64,000 nucleotides of DNA from Taenia hydatigena. Taxonomy: Eukaryota > Platyhelminthes > Cestoda > Cyclophyllidea > Taeniidae. The stretch is taken from assembly GCA_036345935.2 (NCBI GenBank), contig JADWOT020000009.1, positions 15,309,556-15,373,555 of the forward strand. Direction: 5' to 3'. Made by a program: the position numbers and the translations under genes. Below, piece after piece: positions 14,301 through 29,300 of this stretch. The notes beneath the pieces were generated by a model. It did no database searches and was not told where the DNA came from. It was given only the letters and a program-made list of their open reading frames with translations. The first letter of the stretch is position 1. Every line of letters starts with the position of its first letter.

Positions 14301-17300
14301 ATTCTGCCCTGTTGAAGCTTGACATAACCCAGATGTTATCCAGCTATTTTTCCCTTCTTCCTTCGCCTCCTAGACAGTATCTTCGTCAGGAGTTGATGGC
14401 ATCAATAAGGCCACATGTGTTCAACACATTTGCTCCCTTTGACCGCATTATCTTTGCCTTTCCTTACAGTCTATTAAAGTATTCATTTAATTAAGTTTGG
14501 AGGGCGAAATAGGTGCCTTGTTGTTTAAAATAGCAATAAAGTGCAGTTTAAACATCAGGCATTGAATGCTAACTTCTAATTTAGAATGTAAAAACTATCT
14601 TTAAAAAATCTAGGCGGCAATGTAAAATAAGTTGGATCCTTTTTACTTTAACCCCTATGCACATATTTCAGTGGATAACCCCTTCTGTCTTGAGCATAAA
14701 AGAGATGGAATGGCCGACTATCAACATCGAGCAGACTGCGCTTGAACGAATTAGTCTTAATTACTCGTCGTCGTCTGAGACAAAATTTCATTTTATAGGT
14801 TTTCTACAAACCGAGAGAAAGAGGAAAAATCAGGGAGTTAATTTTTTCACACGAGAACGTTCGAAATAGGCGTCAAATGCACATCAAGAGGCCAAATTTC
14901 AAAGGTCTTCCAAGTGATGGAGGCAGTTAATTCTAAAATAACTTTGAAAATCTAGATTTAATGTTATTACCTTGGGAAACGTTAATAATTCCTTGACAAA
15001 AATTGTGTTTTTTTGTTCTCCTCAAAAGTATAATTACATCGGAACACCTCTATTGGGTCACCTCACCACACTACTCACCGATTTGGTCCCAATTCAGTAC
15101 GACTGCACGTGGTAGCTATCGATTATCGACTTGTGAATTAGTAAGCCAGCCGCCTATTGGCTGGATAAAACCCGAACCTCAATCAAAGTGCACTGTGCTT
15201 ACTTTCCTCCAAAATTACTTACTATCTGATACAAAATAATCTGCCTGCTTTGTTAACACTCGAATCCGTCTAGTGTGTGACATGAAATCGTTCACAAATA
15301 ATTATTTCGATGGTATTGGAAGGTTGGTAAATGAAAATACGGAATTCTTCACAATTACAATCGCAGAAATGCACGTTTCGCGGCTTTGTGTGTGGCAATT
15401 CCCCATTTTTCTTCGTTTATAAGAGGTTTCGACTAACTGCATAAGAAAAATTGATGCTATTATTGGCCGCTGACCTACCTGACTGTTCTTTACTTGCAGT
15501 CCGGGAGGGTCACGTGTGTCACAGTGAGTGCCTCCCTGAAGCAGGTTGCTGGGGTCCAGGGCCTGCAATGTGTGCCCGCTGCTGCACCTTCGAAGCCGAC
15601 GGTGTCTGTGTCTCCGATTGTTCCGAAGCACCCGGTTTCTACCTCCCCCCAAGCTCTGCTGTCTCCGCTCTCACATCACAATTTCGTTGTCACACGTTGC
15701 CTCTTTCAGTGGAACAAGTGGCACAAATGCAGGAGGAGGAGGTGTTAGCAGCTATCCGACCTGCGATCAAGTGTGCTAGATGTCACGAAGAGTGCGCGGA
15801 GTCGTGTACTGCACCCGGGCCGGATCAGTGTCTGGGAGAATGTAAGCATTTCAAGGTGCGTTTAGACAGAATTTACCGAGTGCGAAGAAATGTCCTCTGG
15901 TTTTGGGTATTTGCATTTTTTTCCTTTTCAACTACTTCAGCTAGTTTTTGTAGCTTCTATTTTACCATCAAAATATCAGTATCATTTTGGTGTGGCAGTT
16001 CATAGAGTACACATTTGGAATTACTCCTACTATCTCCTTATCCACCCCCTTTCCTCTTCAAGACGCCATGGGAAATAAAAACCAAGGAAAGATTTTGATA
16101 TGGAGCCTCAGAAGAGCCACATTATCGGGAACTTTGATGACACTGGCATGGTCTCATTACCAAAAAGCATGTGTCGACGTGACCTCCTACGGCACAAGTG
16201 GGAATGTTTAGCACACTACTGTTTTAAAACGCGCTATGAAATATTTATCGAGTATCTCACGGTGATAAAAAGCGGCTGAGAATACCTTAAGCACGGATTT
16301 TGTAACTCAGTGCCTTTGAGGTTAGAACACGCAAGGCATTGACCGCGACTAGACCGTATTTCAGTACAGCAAGCCCCACCGACGGAAGGGGTGCTCTAAC
16401 TTCACTACTTTTATTAAAAGAAACGTCCCAAAGACGATTCGCTGGCCTAAAAAACAAGATAAAGTCGATTAAAAGCCCTTGGAGTTTCTCTGGCTTTCGG
16501 TTACGCCTTTAAAGAACAACAAGAAGAAATAAATAGGAGGAACCCTTTGGCTACATTTGTTTTTACCCGTATTTTTTCTTCATACATACCCAAAATCTGT
16601 TGTTTGAAGAAGTCTGCTTGTTACTCCAGTTGTTTTACCAACAACTTTTTAAGCGTTTTTTGGTTTTTGAAAAGCCGGATCATCTCAAGCGGCCATTATG
16701 GAGGAAATCGCTCAGATTTTTACTTATTTTCCTCATCTGAGTAAATTAGACTTAAGTTATTCATGTGCTGACAATCATTAGATGGTCAGTTTCTGGGCTA
16801 AAGCTGTGATAAGAGATGGCAGATCACATCAATACTTATTGCCAGGGTAGGAAGGCGTTAAGAATTTGTGAATCCTTTAGATGACGAAGGTCAACTTCAA
16901 TTAAGTCAATTTCGTTCCAGTCAATAGAGGACCTTAGTTTTTTGCGAAAAAAGCAGAAATTCATTGCTTTGACAGAGTCCCCATTGCTTCGACTCATGAA
17001 CACTTGCTAAGATGACAAAATAGCGCGGAGATTTACCGGGTATCGGGGATGTAACAGTTGACAGTTGTGCGTCGTGCACCGACAGTGAGCTCGTCTTGAA
17101 GAATTTGGAGTGTTTCTTTCATTACTGGCAAAAGGTTATATCGTTGAGCTGTTTCACTACAATTGAGCATCCCATCACCATTCTATGCTTGAAGTCTTCC
17201 GTGTGAGTAGGTTCTTATGGGCTCAGATTGTACGTCTTTATTAGTATGAAACTCTATTGACTACGACAAGCTATTCCATTCAAATACGGAATACCACAGG

Positions 17301-20300
17301 TGGTAGCCATCCTTAGTCGCGGATTTTGGAGTGAAGCTGTTTGCAACTGCTGATGGTGCCATTCTTGTAGAGCCCATGGACTACTCTAGAGGAGATAACA
17401 AATTCTGTGCGGTGGCAGAGGTGAGAACTGCATGACGAGAACCGCCTGAACCACCTTAGGAGTCATTGTCATATCAGTGTGTCAACAGCAGTGAGATTAT
17501 CACACAGAATTACCCACGTGACATGTCATGTCAAATGTTGAATACTCCTCTTTTAAAAAACCTATCATTGTTTAATCTCCCCAATCAATTTGTTGTCCCA
17601 AAAGTAAATTGCATTTACGCATTAAACAACGCATACATCCACTCCCTGTGCGCAGATTTTCGAACCAATCGTCAATCGTGCTGGTGGGAAATTCCTCTCC
17701 TTTTTTATAAGTTAAGAAAAAAATTTCTCACGGATTAGATTGTTCACTAACAATGCGTTCGCCCTTGTCAGCGTTGAACACATACATCTAGTGTTTGAAT
17801 GCGAATCATCCACGTAGAGTGTTTAAATCATACTTGACTCAATAACTGAAACTGCTGCGGTGACACTACATGTAGTGAGATCGTGCGTTTCCTCTCAAGT
17901 ATTGGCAGAAAAACTCGTATGCTGATGAAGGGTGCTTCTTTTGCAAGAAGGCTGTACAATGCGGACCAGAGGGGTGAGCGTTTCCAAGACTGCAGTGTGC
18001 CTTCCTGTATTTTACGCACCTGAGGTGTGGCGGTTTTCAGGTCACAGGCTCTACAATACTTCGAATGCGTGAACATTTAGCGGGTAAAACATCTGTTTAA
18101 TCCTGCCTTTTTGGTGTAATGAAATTCCACTGAAAGTGGAGAGATTACAGTCATTTATAAACACTTACTGGACAATGAGTGGCTGATAAAATAATCACTT
18201 AGCTCGGATCTAAGGATTGCAATTTCTTCCTCTTAGAATATGTTTTATTTCACTAAGCTACGAGGCTTCCTGTCGATTTGAACATCATGTCTCTATATGC
18301 TCCAAATATCTGTTTTGCCATGTGTTGGTTCCAAATGCGGCATTTCAACCAGTTGTTTAAGCAAGTCTGGTCCAAGAAGTGCACATACATATCATTCGAG
18401 ACATTGAAAAGCCGTGGTCACGAATTCCAAAAAAAAACCTTTTTACCCAACATTTATGTAAATATTTAAATGGTACAGCAAGTTCAACTTCGATGGTATG
18501 AAAGGCATATGAACATCATCCATCTATCAACATACTCTCCCTTTTTGAATAAGCAAAAAATCTCACATGTACTTCTAGATTCCGTCGTACAAATTTGTTT
18601 TGGGTGCTGTATCTCTTCCCCTCTCCTCTTGTACCCCTTCAATTGTATATTTTGTCTTCATTATCATGACATTCAGCGCCATTTTTTCTCGTGGTCAGTC
18701 AAGTAATTTTGTGCGGTTTTTTTCCGCAAAAAAGGACAGTAAATTAAGTACTTCATCTGTTCAGCTAATTGCCACTGAAATCTACGGTTTTTTCGCCCTA
18801 AGAAATACAACTCTTTAATTTGGGATTTTACAGGTGGCGCAAAAGCCTAGGTCTTGTTGCCTCCCTTCCTTTTTTGCTTTTGATTTTGCTTTTTGTGTAG
18901 GACGAATTCCCGGCGTGGGGCATCGTTTCAGTGCTAACTTCTGTCAGTACGTGAACTTTTGCATTCGCCTGTCTGGTAAATGGACGAATAGGACTTTCAC
19001 CCTACTGATTTATAAGTTGTGACTGTTTATGAATAAGTTTTTTTCTTGCACACCTCCGAGTCGTATCTTATCAAGGATTGAGAGTGAACAGCGCCTCGTG
19101 AAGTCCTCCGGAGTCAGAGCGGTGCACACTCCGCAAGCGATTTGTTCGGAGACGAGCAACAAAGGCTCATTGAGTGGAAGAAGTGCCGAAGAGCACGTGG
19201 AAGTGATTGGCTTAGCAGTCGCCCTGACTGTCCATGGTTAAGAGTCGCGTCGTTCTTAAGATCGGGAGCAGAGTGCCTCCTGAAATTGCTACGCTGTAAT
19301 GTCTTCTGAGCGGTGCGTTCTTCAAGCACTACATAATGAATTGGACAAGCAGCCACAGGGGAAGCAGTACAAAGAGCAACGGCCAGATAGATGGACGTCA
19401 ACGCAGTTATCTCTTACAAATCTCCACAAGTTGTCGGAGGTCACTGCTTTCTTGACCGTGAGATATCGATCATTAGCAAATGCGGGTGCTTTTCTAGGTT
19501 GCAATATCAAGGATTCATCTTTGCCACCGAAATGATAAACGTATGTAATCAGAGCTACCTTAAAAATGATGAAATAAATATCAAAGTGGCACCGTGCTCC
19601 ACAATTCACCACCTCCAAGCCTATCCAAAGTGCCCGTTAATGTTATTCATTTACCCACTTCGACAATTGTTAATTAGGATAGATGTGTTTCTCATGCATC
19701 ACCGTCCATGAATGAGATCACATTGTGCTCGTTCGGTCGGAATACCTTTTGTGTCCTTTTTTTGCCGCGAAATGCACTCCTTGTTTGCAGGAGGCAAGCA
19801 CATACCCGTAGAGGCTAGCCCATTTCCCTCTCTTTTCTCTCTCCCCCTATGGACTTAATCCCCTGCTGACGTGTGGAGCAAAAGATGTTTGAAATTAGGT
19901 CGAAATACTACGAGACTTGACAATGTGACAATGATGTAAACTCTCATCACCAATTCGACCTTTTGCTCATGGAATTTAAATGCAGACCGACGGTATTTTA
20001 GGCATTATATTTAGCAAAATATTTGTGTCTAATTCTGTCTTAAAAAGGTTGCAAAGGGAGTATAGTCCTTCTCACAAAGTATTATCTCTTCTGATTCCAA
20101 TGTCGCATTTTTGTGACACTCCAATTTCATCAAAATACAGTGTCACATATTTGTGACACTGCATTCATTATCAGCCTATAGTAACTTCTCTCACTGACGT
20201 GATTGAATTCGGAGCAGCTGAATAGATATTACTGATCCTTCTGGTCTGAGAATGGTTTGTAAGTAGCAGGAGAACTAGTGTTAATGTCAAAGTGGAGCAA

Positions 20301-23300
20301 TTAAACCTCCCGCCATGGAGTTAATCAATTGGCCTTTTGAGGTGGGAGATTCATTCTCCCACCCGAAGAAGAGGCAATATTAATGCGAAATCATAGATTT
20401 GAATTGAAAAATTGCCGACTTTAGGCTGTGTTTAAACGCTGCACAAAATGAATGAGCGACTATAGCGAAAAAAAATGTGTAATATCATGGCGTATCCGGG
20501 TGTTACACCGATCATATGATGTGGGTGTGCCACTTCAAGTTCACACACTTTTTTTCTCGTAGAAACCAATCCTATAGATAGGTAGATGGGTTGATGTATG
20601 CGGAGAACCTACCTTTTGCTTCAAATACCGCAAGTGATAGATGTCCGATGCCCCAGCAACCAAACGAAGTTGTTGTGCTGCCGTCATGTGGTGCCTCGCG
20701 TACCTCCCCAACCCGCTTCATCCTCTCTACGTCTCATCAGTAATGTCTTCTATGCTGGCTGCCAGAGTGACCAATCAGTTGGAAGGCAGAAATGAATTAT
20801 TAATACTTCATTACACCTAGCAGATGTTAGAAGGCACCAATAGTTGTGCATCTCTCCGTGATCAACACCTGTATTTATTGGTTGAACGTTTAGGGCTTCA
20901 CAGTCATTTCTTTTCAGAGGGGACAGTTGTTGTCAAAAGCCTTTAATAGCTCCCCTCTCTCACTAAATCAGAGAAATTTTATCCAGTTTTGAGAGAAGTT
21001 CTCCTTCTACAACAGTTTAGCAGGCTTCCGGTTATTGAAGGTGGCGTTTTCACTCGTTTGGAGCAAGTTTGCTAGTGATTTTATTAATGTGGAGTGTTGA
21101 AATGACCCTTGTAGCATCATTGTTATCACTGGCTTACTCGACACCCAGGTATTAATGTGACAAGCACTGGGGGTAATAGGTTAATCTGGCTGAAGAGGTG
21201 CAATCCGTTTTTGTCGTCTCATTTTAGTCAGGAGACACTTGTGTCAAACGCTGCTCGCAGGAGCAATACCCTGACGAGGAGCAGAAACTCTGTCTACCCT
21301 GCAACTCCAAGTGCTTAGCACCTCTGAAGTCCAAATTCCTTCCCGATGACGTCTCCGCGTGTTCTGGACCCGGTGATCACCTCGGACTCGGGGGATGTAC
21401 TTTCTGCTACTTTGTGAAAAAAGGTTGGTCAAGGGGAAGGGAGAGGGAGGAGAAATTTATAGGGTGATTCATGAAAGTGGGGAAGGTGCTTTGGTTCAGT
21501 TTCACATGGTTGTTAGGAGCAAGGAGGAGGATCACGTTCTTCAACCCGAAAGGTCATTCGATTCGATGCCTTTTATCTCGAGCCCCCACTCGGCGGGCGG
21601 TGTACGCGTACGCCTCCAATGTACTGGAGTGCTAAAGTACACAAGCGGTGATCATTCTCGAGTCTTTACATGTCGACTGACCTTGACGTTATTGTAGATA
21701 TCAGCATAACTAACATGAATCTCCATCTCATGTTGACTAAATGGAAGACAATCAATATGAACGCTGGATTCAGAGAGCGACCGAATTTCGTACGGTCATG
21801 TGTTAGTGACGGATAAAAAAACCCTAGCCAGCAAGGAGGGAGGGGGATTTAGCAAAAAAAATTGTATTGCGGTACTTCCCTATCCTGCCATCCAATGTGT
21901 ACTCCACTTTTCTGTACTTTTCTTGACCTTCTGGAAATATAGGGAGCATTGTTTGGCGGATAGCTGGAAAATATATACGGTTGAGCGTTTAGCCCCACTT
22001 AGTCCTTATGAATGTTAATAAATGGGTTTAGGCAATTAAATTGACTTTATTTTTCCCACAACTATTCCGCAGGTAGGTAACAACAATGAGGTTCTGATAC
22101 ATTTATGATCGTGCTTTTACGGCATAGAAAAGGTGTATTTATGCATGGAAATTTATCTCATTTGCTTTCCCTTCCAATTGGTGGGTGTTATGCCTGTTCA
22201 GATATCTGTGTTTCTATTGGTCGAAATGCAACCTTGGTTATGATATAAGGGAGCTGGGGCATGAATTAGGCTATTCTTTATCAACACCTTAATTTATTCA
22301 TCAAATTTAATAATAAACACACAATTTTAACCGGTATTTTGGAAAGAGGAGGTGTGAGAGCAAATAAACAAGTCGTTTCATGTTTCGTTTCATAAATGCT
22401 ATGAAATTTCAGTTGATAAGACGGGGCTACACAGGCACTGGGCTCATCTATCCATCTTATATCTACTTATCCCATGTCTGTTGAAATTTGTACAATTTTG
22501 ACGGATACAAACTCAACACCCCTACTTCACACACCTGAATTGACTGTTCACAAGGACGCAACACAAGATATCTCTGGAGCACACATGCAGATTTGTTAAT
22601 TTAAGAGTAAAAAAATAGACCCCTCTACTGATAGTCAAGCAGTTACTTTTTTGAATCCTATCCAGCTCTCCTGAAAGTTTTATGAGGCATCGCGGTTAAG
22701 CAAAGTCGTAATTGTAGAGTGACTGGATTTGTTCTGAAAAAAAGTTGGATAAACTCACCGCGCTGTAGAAGGCCGTCATTCGGTCAGCCAGTCAGAAAAC
22801 AGTGTGATATGCGCAATGAATTCCTTTTTTCAAACCAAAAATACGTAAAAAGTAAGGTGAATCAGAATATGGTAGTCTTTGTCACCTGGTAGTACATATG
22901 ACGCCCATTTGTTTGGTACCTCTCACTACGACCTCTCGTTTCCAGTTGATGTCATAGATCCCAACAATGGATTTTCACGCATTTATTTGCACCAGACAGT
23001 ATTGGAGGTTGTTCTGGCTACGTCCATAGCAGATTGATATGCACGTCACCAACGAGAGGAAAAGGTGTACATTCTCATCTATCGCACTGTGGTGTACTAT
23101 AGGACGGGGCGTGTTTTTTATAATCGTAAAACTTGAGGAGAATCTTCCTAACACGATTTTTGAGACAGTGAGGCTCGAATTGGGTTAGGCTGAATTGACT
23201 TTGGAGGAGGGCTCCAACCGTGAGGAAGGGAGGGTGGTAGGGAGCACCGTGAAGAGTACGGCAGCGAACAAACGGACTGACTGACTACTGACTAGCTAAT

Positions 23301-26300
23301 TGGCTATTTAACCAACGCCCATCTGTCCATGCACCCTTTACGATGGTACGGATAAACAATGAAAGACATTTTCTGAGTGTCTACAAGTTATAACAAGCTA
23401 TGTTGTGCCGATAATCGCTACAACTATTTGGTTAACTGATGCTCCATTTCGACCATCTTTTCTACTAGTCATTAGAACACATTTGGTACCACTTTCTCCA
23501 ACTTGAAAATAATGTGGTTATGTATTTTTATTGGCAAAAGATGACGTGTCAGATGGAGTTTGGCAATTTAAAGCCATTTGTCAATAAGAAGGGCGTGTCT
23601 GTGAGCGCTGACCTGTCCGATGAATGCATGAGAAAGGCATGGGGAGATCGAAAGATACTGCTCACTTTCAATAAGTGATGTGAACCTAACTATTGAAGCG
23701 CCTTCCCACAGCTTAGGCTGTTGTTTACTTTAGATTTTATGAAAAAAGCTCCTGGGTTTCGCGTAAATATTGTTGATTAGATGGTTGTAAAACGGTAGTG
23801 TAAATTTTTTCCTTGCATGTGTGTGGAAGACAACACTCTTGTTGGGTTTTCAGGGAGCGTGATTTTAGTTTCCTTTTTTAGAAAAAAATGGTTTGCCAGT
23901 AAATACTTACAACTTTTTTATCTTCTCCATCCGCGTTCCTCCCCCACTACCACACTTGAGTCGGTCGTGAATCAGACCTACTAGAGGCAGTTACATTCGG
24001 TCGAATACGGATTTCACTGTAATCTCTTCACCCTTTTTCCTGGGTCTCTTTTCACTTGTGATTATTGTGGTCCTCTATGCACTTTGCATCCATCACATTA
24101 GTAAGACCATTTACTCGTTTATCGCTTCATAGAATGCAAATGCCAATTCAGATGAATTGTTGCTCCAGACGCACCTTAGACTTTCAAGATTCAACGTGTG
24201 ACAGATTTCCTAGCTTATGCCATACTTTGGTCATCGTCATTGACACTCTGCTGTCACAACCGATATTTGAAGGTGCGGTTATTTACTACCGTCTCGTCTG
24301 GAATGGTTTTCCTTGGCTACATTCAAGGGATTCAGCACCAGGCAAATTTCGCATGTCAATCACATTTGGTGGGGGACGGTTGTCCAAAAAACAAGCATTT
24401 TTAGCTGAATGTGTGGTCCTCCTTTCTTGGCTTTGCGTGCTCCTTAACGAAGGAAGGAAACAGGGCTTCAGATTTTACCAGACACCTCGTTCTTTCCGCA
24501 GAGATGGAGAAGCCTCTTATTAGTTGTGGTAAAGAAGTTAGAGGTTCTTCCTTATAGTCCTTGCACATTTAGGAGAGACTTCTCCTCTATGAGGTTCATT
24601 GCTCGCTGGTCTGTTTAATTTCAAGTCCTCCAAAGGGGTAAAAGTGTCACCAATAAAGTATCGGAAGTGTTCCCCAAAGTTACATTAGAGTAAATGGCTC
24701 CATTCCTGTCGAAAGGGTTGCAAAACTAGCAGTAAGGCTGCATGCTAATTTTTTTCATTTTTTGATTAGATAAAGACACCTCCAGATATCAGTGCCTGGA
24801 TATGAAATGTCCACCCGAACACTTCGGCAACGCAACCAACTTGAAGTACCTAAACTTGAGGAAGGAGGACCTCTCTCCGATTAACATGCAGGTGGCAAAC
24901 TCGGCTCTTCAGGAGTGCGTTCCCTGCCATCCTGAATGTGAGGTTTGTGTCGGTCCAGGGAATCACATCTCTGTCTGTCGTAAATGTCGAAATTGGATGT
25001 ACCGATCGGAGTGTGTCCATACTTGTCCTCCTGGTGAGTTGTCACTACTGCTTGATTATCTGACTGGCTGTCAATCTGTCGGAAAATGCTTTCAAAACCT
25101 TTTTCACCGAAGGAAAAACTCATGACCATGATTCCCATTAAAATAAGAATTCATGCACTTAACCAGCATAATAGGTCAATTTGATGATTGGTCAACCGTG
25201 TTCGTGCATTCCTTCCTTTTTTTAGTGGCACGTTTAACATTTGCTTGTAACAATTTTTTTTATGACTGAATATTGACGATATTTTAGCATTCCGATCCTC
25301 CCCTGAAGCCGTAGTGATACATTATCAGCACTGAGGCTTGACAAGGAGGCTATAGGCGTGCCCTAGCCGAAAGTACAAAGAATGGGGCTCAAAAAGGAGA
25401 CTGCAGACCCACCTTTTTAGCGCCTAAATACGGCGCTACAAAAGGCGGGATCATCAAAATTTGGTTTCTGAAGTAGCTTCTTGGCTATTTCATCGCATCC
25501 CCAGTTTCCTCCCCTTTTTGTAGTCCACTCTGGAGAGGGAACTTAACTCACTGAATCTATTGCTCTTCAATAGAATACTTAACTCTAAGTAGCTTCTTGG
25601 GGTTAATAAACGGCGTTTCTTCCCCCTCACTGCTTTGTTTCCCTCTTTCCGGAGACGTAGAGTAGGCAAAAATTCTTTGCATAAACATCGTGTCTTTTCA
25701 GTGATGGACATTCGCCGATTCTTCAAGGTTAGTTGTTCCCTTGACCATCACTGTGGGTAGTCTCTGAAACTATAGTAACTCAGACCCGTTTTGAAGCGGG
25801 CCTTATTATTGCATGAGGGATGGCCATGCCTCAAGACGGTAGCACGAACCGCAGGTCCAGAAGTTCTCGTGTAATTAACCATTTGTCTCGATGGATGCGG
25901 TTGGTGTGATGCTGGTCCGCTTGACCTCAATAATGCTTTTCTTAATAAAAGAATGTAGTAGGAAATACTTGATTACCACAAAACAGGTGCCATTCTTCTC
26001 TAATAATAAACCATAAGTTGAAGAATACGTGAAGCCTCGACGCGTAAAAAACAGAGGAGATGATGTCAAGATATATTTGCTACATATTCGCCCCTGGGTA
26101 AGATGCTACCGCTGATTTGTCTGTGTTCGCAAGGGCAACATCAATTTGAGTACTGACTACTGAATGACATGAAAGGGTGTGGTTTGTACTTAAACGCACT
26201 AATTAAATCACCTAATGGACTTCAGACCTTCACATGCCGGTGACTTTTGACGCCATTTCCTTCTCTGACTACTTCGAACTAGATATTTCAACCCTAGAGG

Positions 26301-29300
26301 TAACGGTACGCAACAGAAATACAAAAATTTCTTGGAGAATTTGTCTAGCATAACTGGTGGCAGAGATGTCCCTTCATGGAGTGTTTATTCAATATGATCC
26401 TCTAAGTCCACTCGAATGACTTCTCCGTGTTCTTTCCTTAGATGACACCTATATGCCAAATGCAACGGCAATGGAACGCCTCTCGGTGAGGGAAAAACAG
26501 ATGTTGGAGAGGAGAGAATGCCTTCGATGTCATGAGCAATGTGCGGGAGGATGTACGGCCTACGGACCGGAGTTCTGTAACAACTGTCGCTATGCCAAAA
26601 TCATGATTGATGTGCAAGAAAATAAGGTTTGTTCTGTCACAGTAGAGTTAAGTTACTTGATACAGTATCGAAAAGGAAGTAGTAATAATTACTTTGTTAT
26701 GCCATGCAAATTGCATCTTTATATCTCATCATCATCATCATCCCCTTCTTCAGTATCATTTGTGAAGGAGATATAAGGGCAAAATCCTTCCTCTTCCATG
26801 ACTTTTTAAGCAATCAAAACAGGCATTTATCACTCTTCTAAGCAATCTGCCATTTGTTTAAGAGTTGTCCATTAGTGTTCAAAACTCCCATAAACTAGGC
26901 TACAGGCAACGCTTGATGCACACACATACACACCCAGATATTCAGTTCTGCCCCTCATCTTTTTTCCGCCTTAGCTCTATTATTGGGCTTTCAAACCTCC
27001 TTAGATAGCTTTACGAGGGAATTGTACCTCTCCCCTCTCATCTCGTCACTCCTGTTAGGCACACTTGTCAACGGAGATGAATTTGTGCTCTCGTCACACC
27101 TAACCAGATGTGAGAGAATACGGATGCCTCACCTTCGTGGCAATTTACGCGAAAGTGACTGTGACACTCAACAACACGAGAGTAGTCAAAATGTCACCCA
27201 GGCGTGGTTACAATACATGCTCAGACTCGAATGGTTTTTTCAAAGAGAGGCTGCTCTTTGTCAAAGGGGTGATGCCCTTTTTTTTCTATCCCTCCCAAAC
27301 ACATGATGATAAGTTGCCTTCCTCTTAAGTTTGATTTACTGAGGTTTGAGTTGAAAGCTTCCAGTTGAAAATTCACAAGAAGGCGTGATTGACAAAAAAG
27401 TGGGAAAAAGCAACGGAGCGGAGGAGAGGGAGCACCGACAGATGCGTACTATTATGATGTTTAATTACAAAAGCCACTTGCTACGTTTGTTGGAGGCAAA
27501 AGTGCACAGACATATAGCCTTTTAAGGAATAAATTTGGATATCAAATTGCCATATTATTGGCTATAACAATAAATTCTCTCGCTGTATATCCTAACCGGT
27601 CCAGATGACGAAGTTTATTTCCTCATAACTTGTTGTGTCCACAGTCTCGATCCGGACTTCACCAGTTGCCACACCTACTACTGAAACATAAAAGGCGTCC
27701 AACAGGTACAGATAAACATCCACTTTATCTGTCCTAGCACCTAGCCTATCGGTTAAAGGTGTACACAGAGTTATTCCTTGGGCAAAAAGGGGGTCAGACT
27801 AATATTGGCCACAAAATGCAAGCAAGGGGCTTTTTTTCTCGACGTATGGGAGGCGGACAACAACAGATTCCATTGGTACACCAATTTGCCCAGAAAGCAG
27901 CCGCTATTCACGGCGATACATTCATAAATAGCACTTAGTCTTCAGTGTTTCGACACTGCCTCCCCCATCCTCCCTCCTATCTGCTTTGTAGACAATTCAC
28001 CGATGTACTTCACCAAATCGTCTTTTTTCCCATATCCACGAAACACGGTTTTGCGAATTTCACCTTTATGTAACGCTTTGTAAGCCTGGCTCAGGACATC
28101 TCCATTTCCGCTTCCAAACTGTCTATTTTATGTGTTTCTGTAATTGTTTAGTGTCAGAGGAAGGCAATGGTTAGAATCTTTGGAAATAAATGGGAATACA
28201 AGATGCGCAGCGGTATCTCCCACCCATCTTAGAGTATAGATGAATTTTGTCGGGCGAGAGTATGAGGTATTGTGTCATATTGCAAGAATAGTACCTTTCC
28301 GATAGATCTGGCTGCTTAAAAATTAAAGGTTTTTTCCGGTTGTATCACACCGGGTAGATAGAAGGAGGTTGGGTCTTATCGTTTAGCTCTCTTGTGTGTA
28401 GGAAGCGAGGCATACCTCTAACGTGTGCAGGTATTAGTGGGTGAATAGGATGGGGGTAAATAATGTTACGTTGATTTGCTCAAAGGTTGAATGCATAGGG
28501 CACTTCATCAGGTGTCATTCAGGTGACCAGTGAACCCCCTGTAACATGTGGCATAAAGAGGTGAAGCAGAATGTGATATTCATCTGTTAATACATGTAGG
28601 ACGCCTCCTTCTCAGTTGATGTTATGGACACCAGCTCATGAATGAAGGTTATATTCACCCCGTTACTAGCAGATTATTAGGTCAACAACTAGAAGCAGGA
28701 GAGGTCTTTCCTCAACAGAGGCATCCATTTGCACCGTGACACACCACGAGAAGGAAAGCGCTTGAACCGCCACCGCATCATTTTAATTCGTCTTGTGGGG
28801 CAAGAAAACTTGAATCGAGTCAGGTTGAATTGACTTTGGAAGAGAGTTTTAACGTTGATGAGAGGAGGACGGTGGAGAACACCGTGGCGAGTGCGGTAGC
28901 GAATCAAAGGACTGACTAACTACCGACGAAATGCGTGACCACTTGACTGACGCCCATATATCCATGCATTCTTTACGATGGTGTGAATGAACAATGGAAG
29001 ACACTTTCTGAGTGTCTGCAAGTTACAACAAGTCGTGCTGTACCATGTTATAGTGAAACCGCATCACCTTAATGGTCACCTAGTGGTAAAATGAGTGGGT
29101 GTCAAGACTTCTTGAGTGCTTTACTAGATGCTGTTGGTGATTGTTTTTATTCTGACCTATTTACTCCAAATTGTATTCCATTTCTGGTACTGATGCAGAC
29201 AATAGCGTTTGAGTTTACTCTGAAGCATCAATGAAAGTGTTTACTGAAGCATCACCGCTGATTATGCACTACAAGCTGATGAGTGTCAACATGACTTCAT

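Noticed and set aside
15843..15855. Alternative donor TGTAAGC at 15843 in EGFR exon 7
   Set aside because: It would end the exon in phase 1 and cut CKHFK; the donor at 15856 keeps phase 0 with the next exon and the expected cysteine spacing.
24065..24523. 152-codon plus-strand frame in EGFR intron 8
   Set aside because: No recognisable domain, no splice support with the receptor exons, and the surrounding exons join in phase without it.
27104..27306. Cysteine-containing frame near 27104-27306 as an extra receptor exon
   Set aside because: Exon 10 (ends phase 0) joins directly to the exon at 30107 and completes the cysteine module NCRYAK...FICNSTCPP; no matching acceptor/donor pair here.
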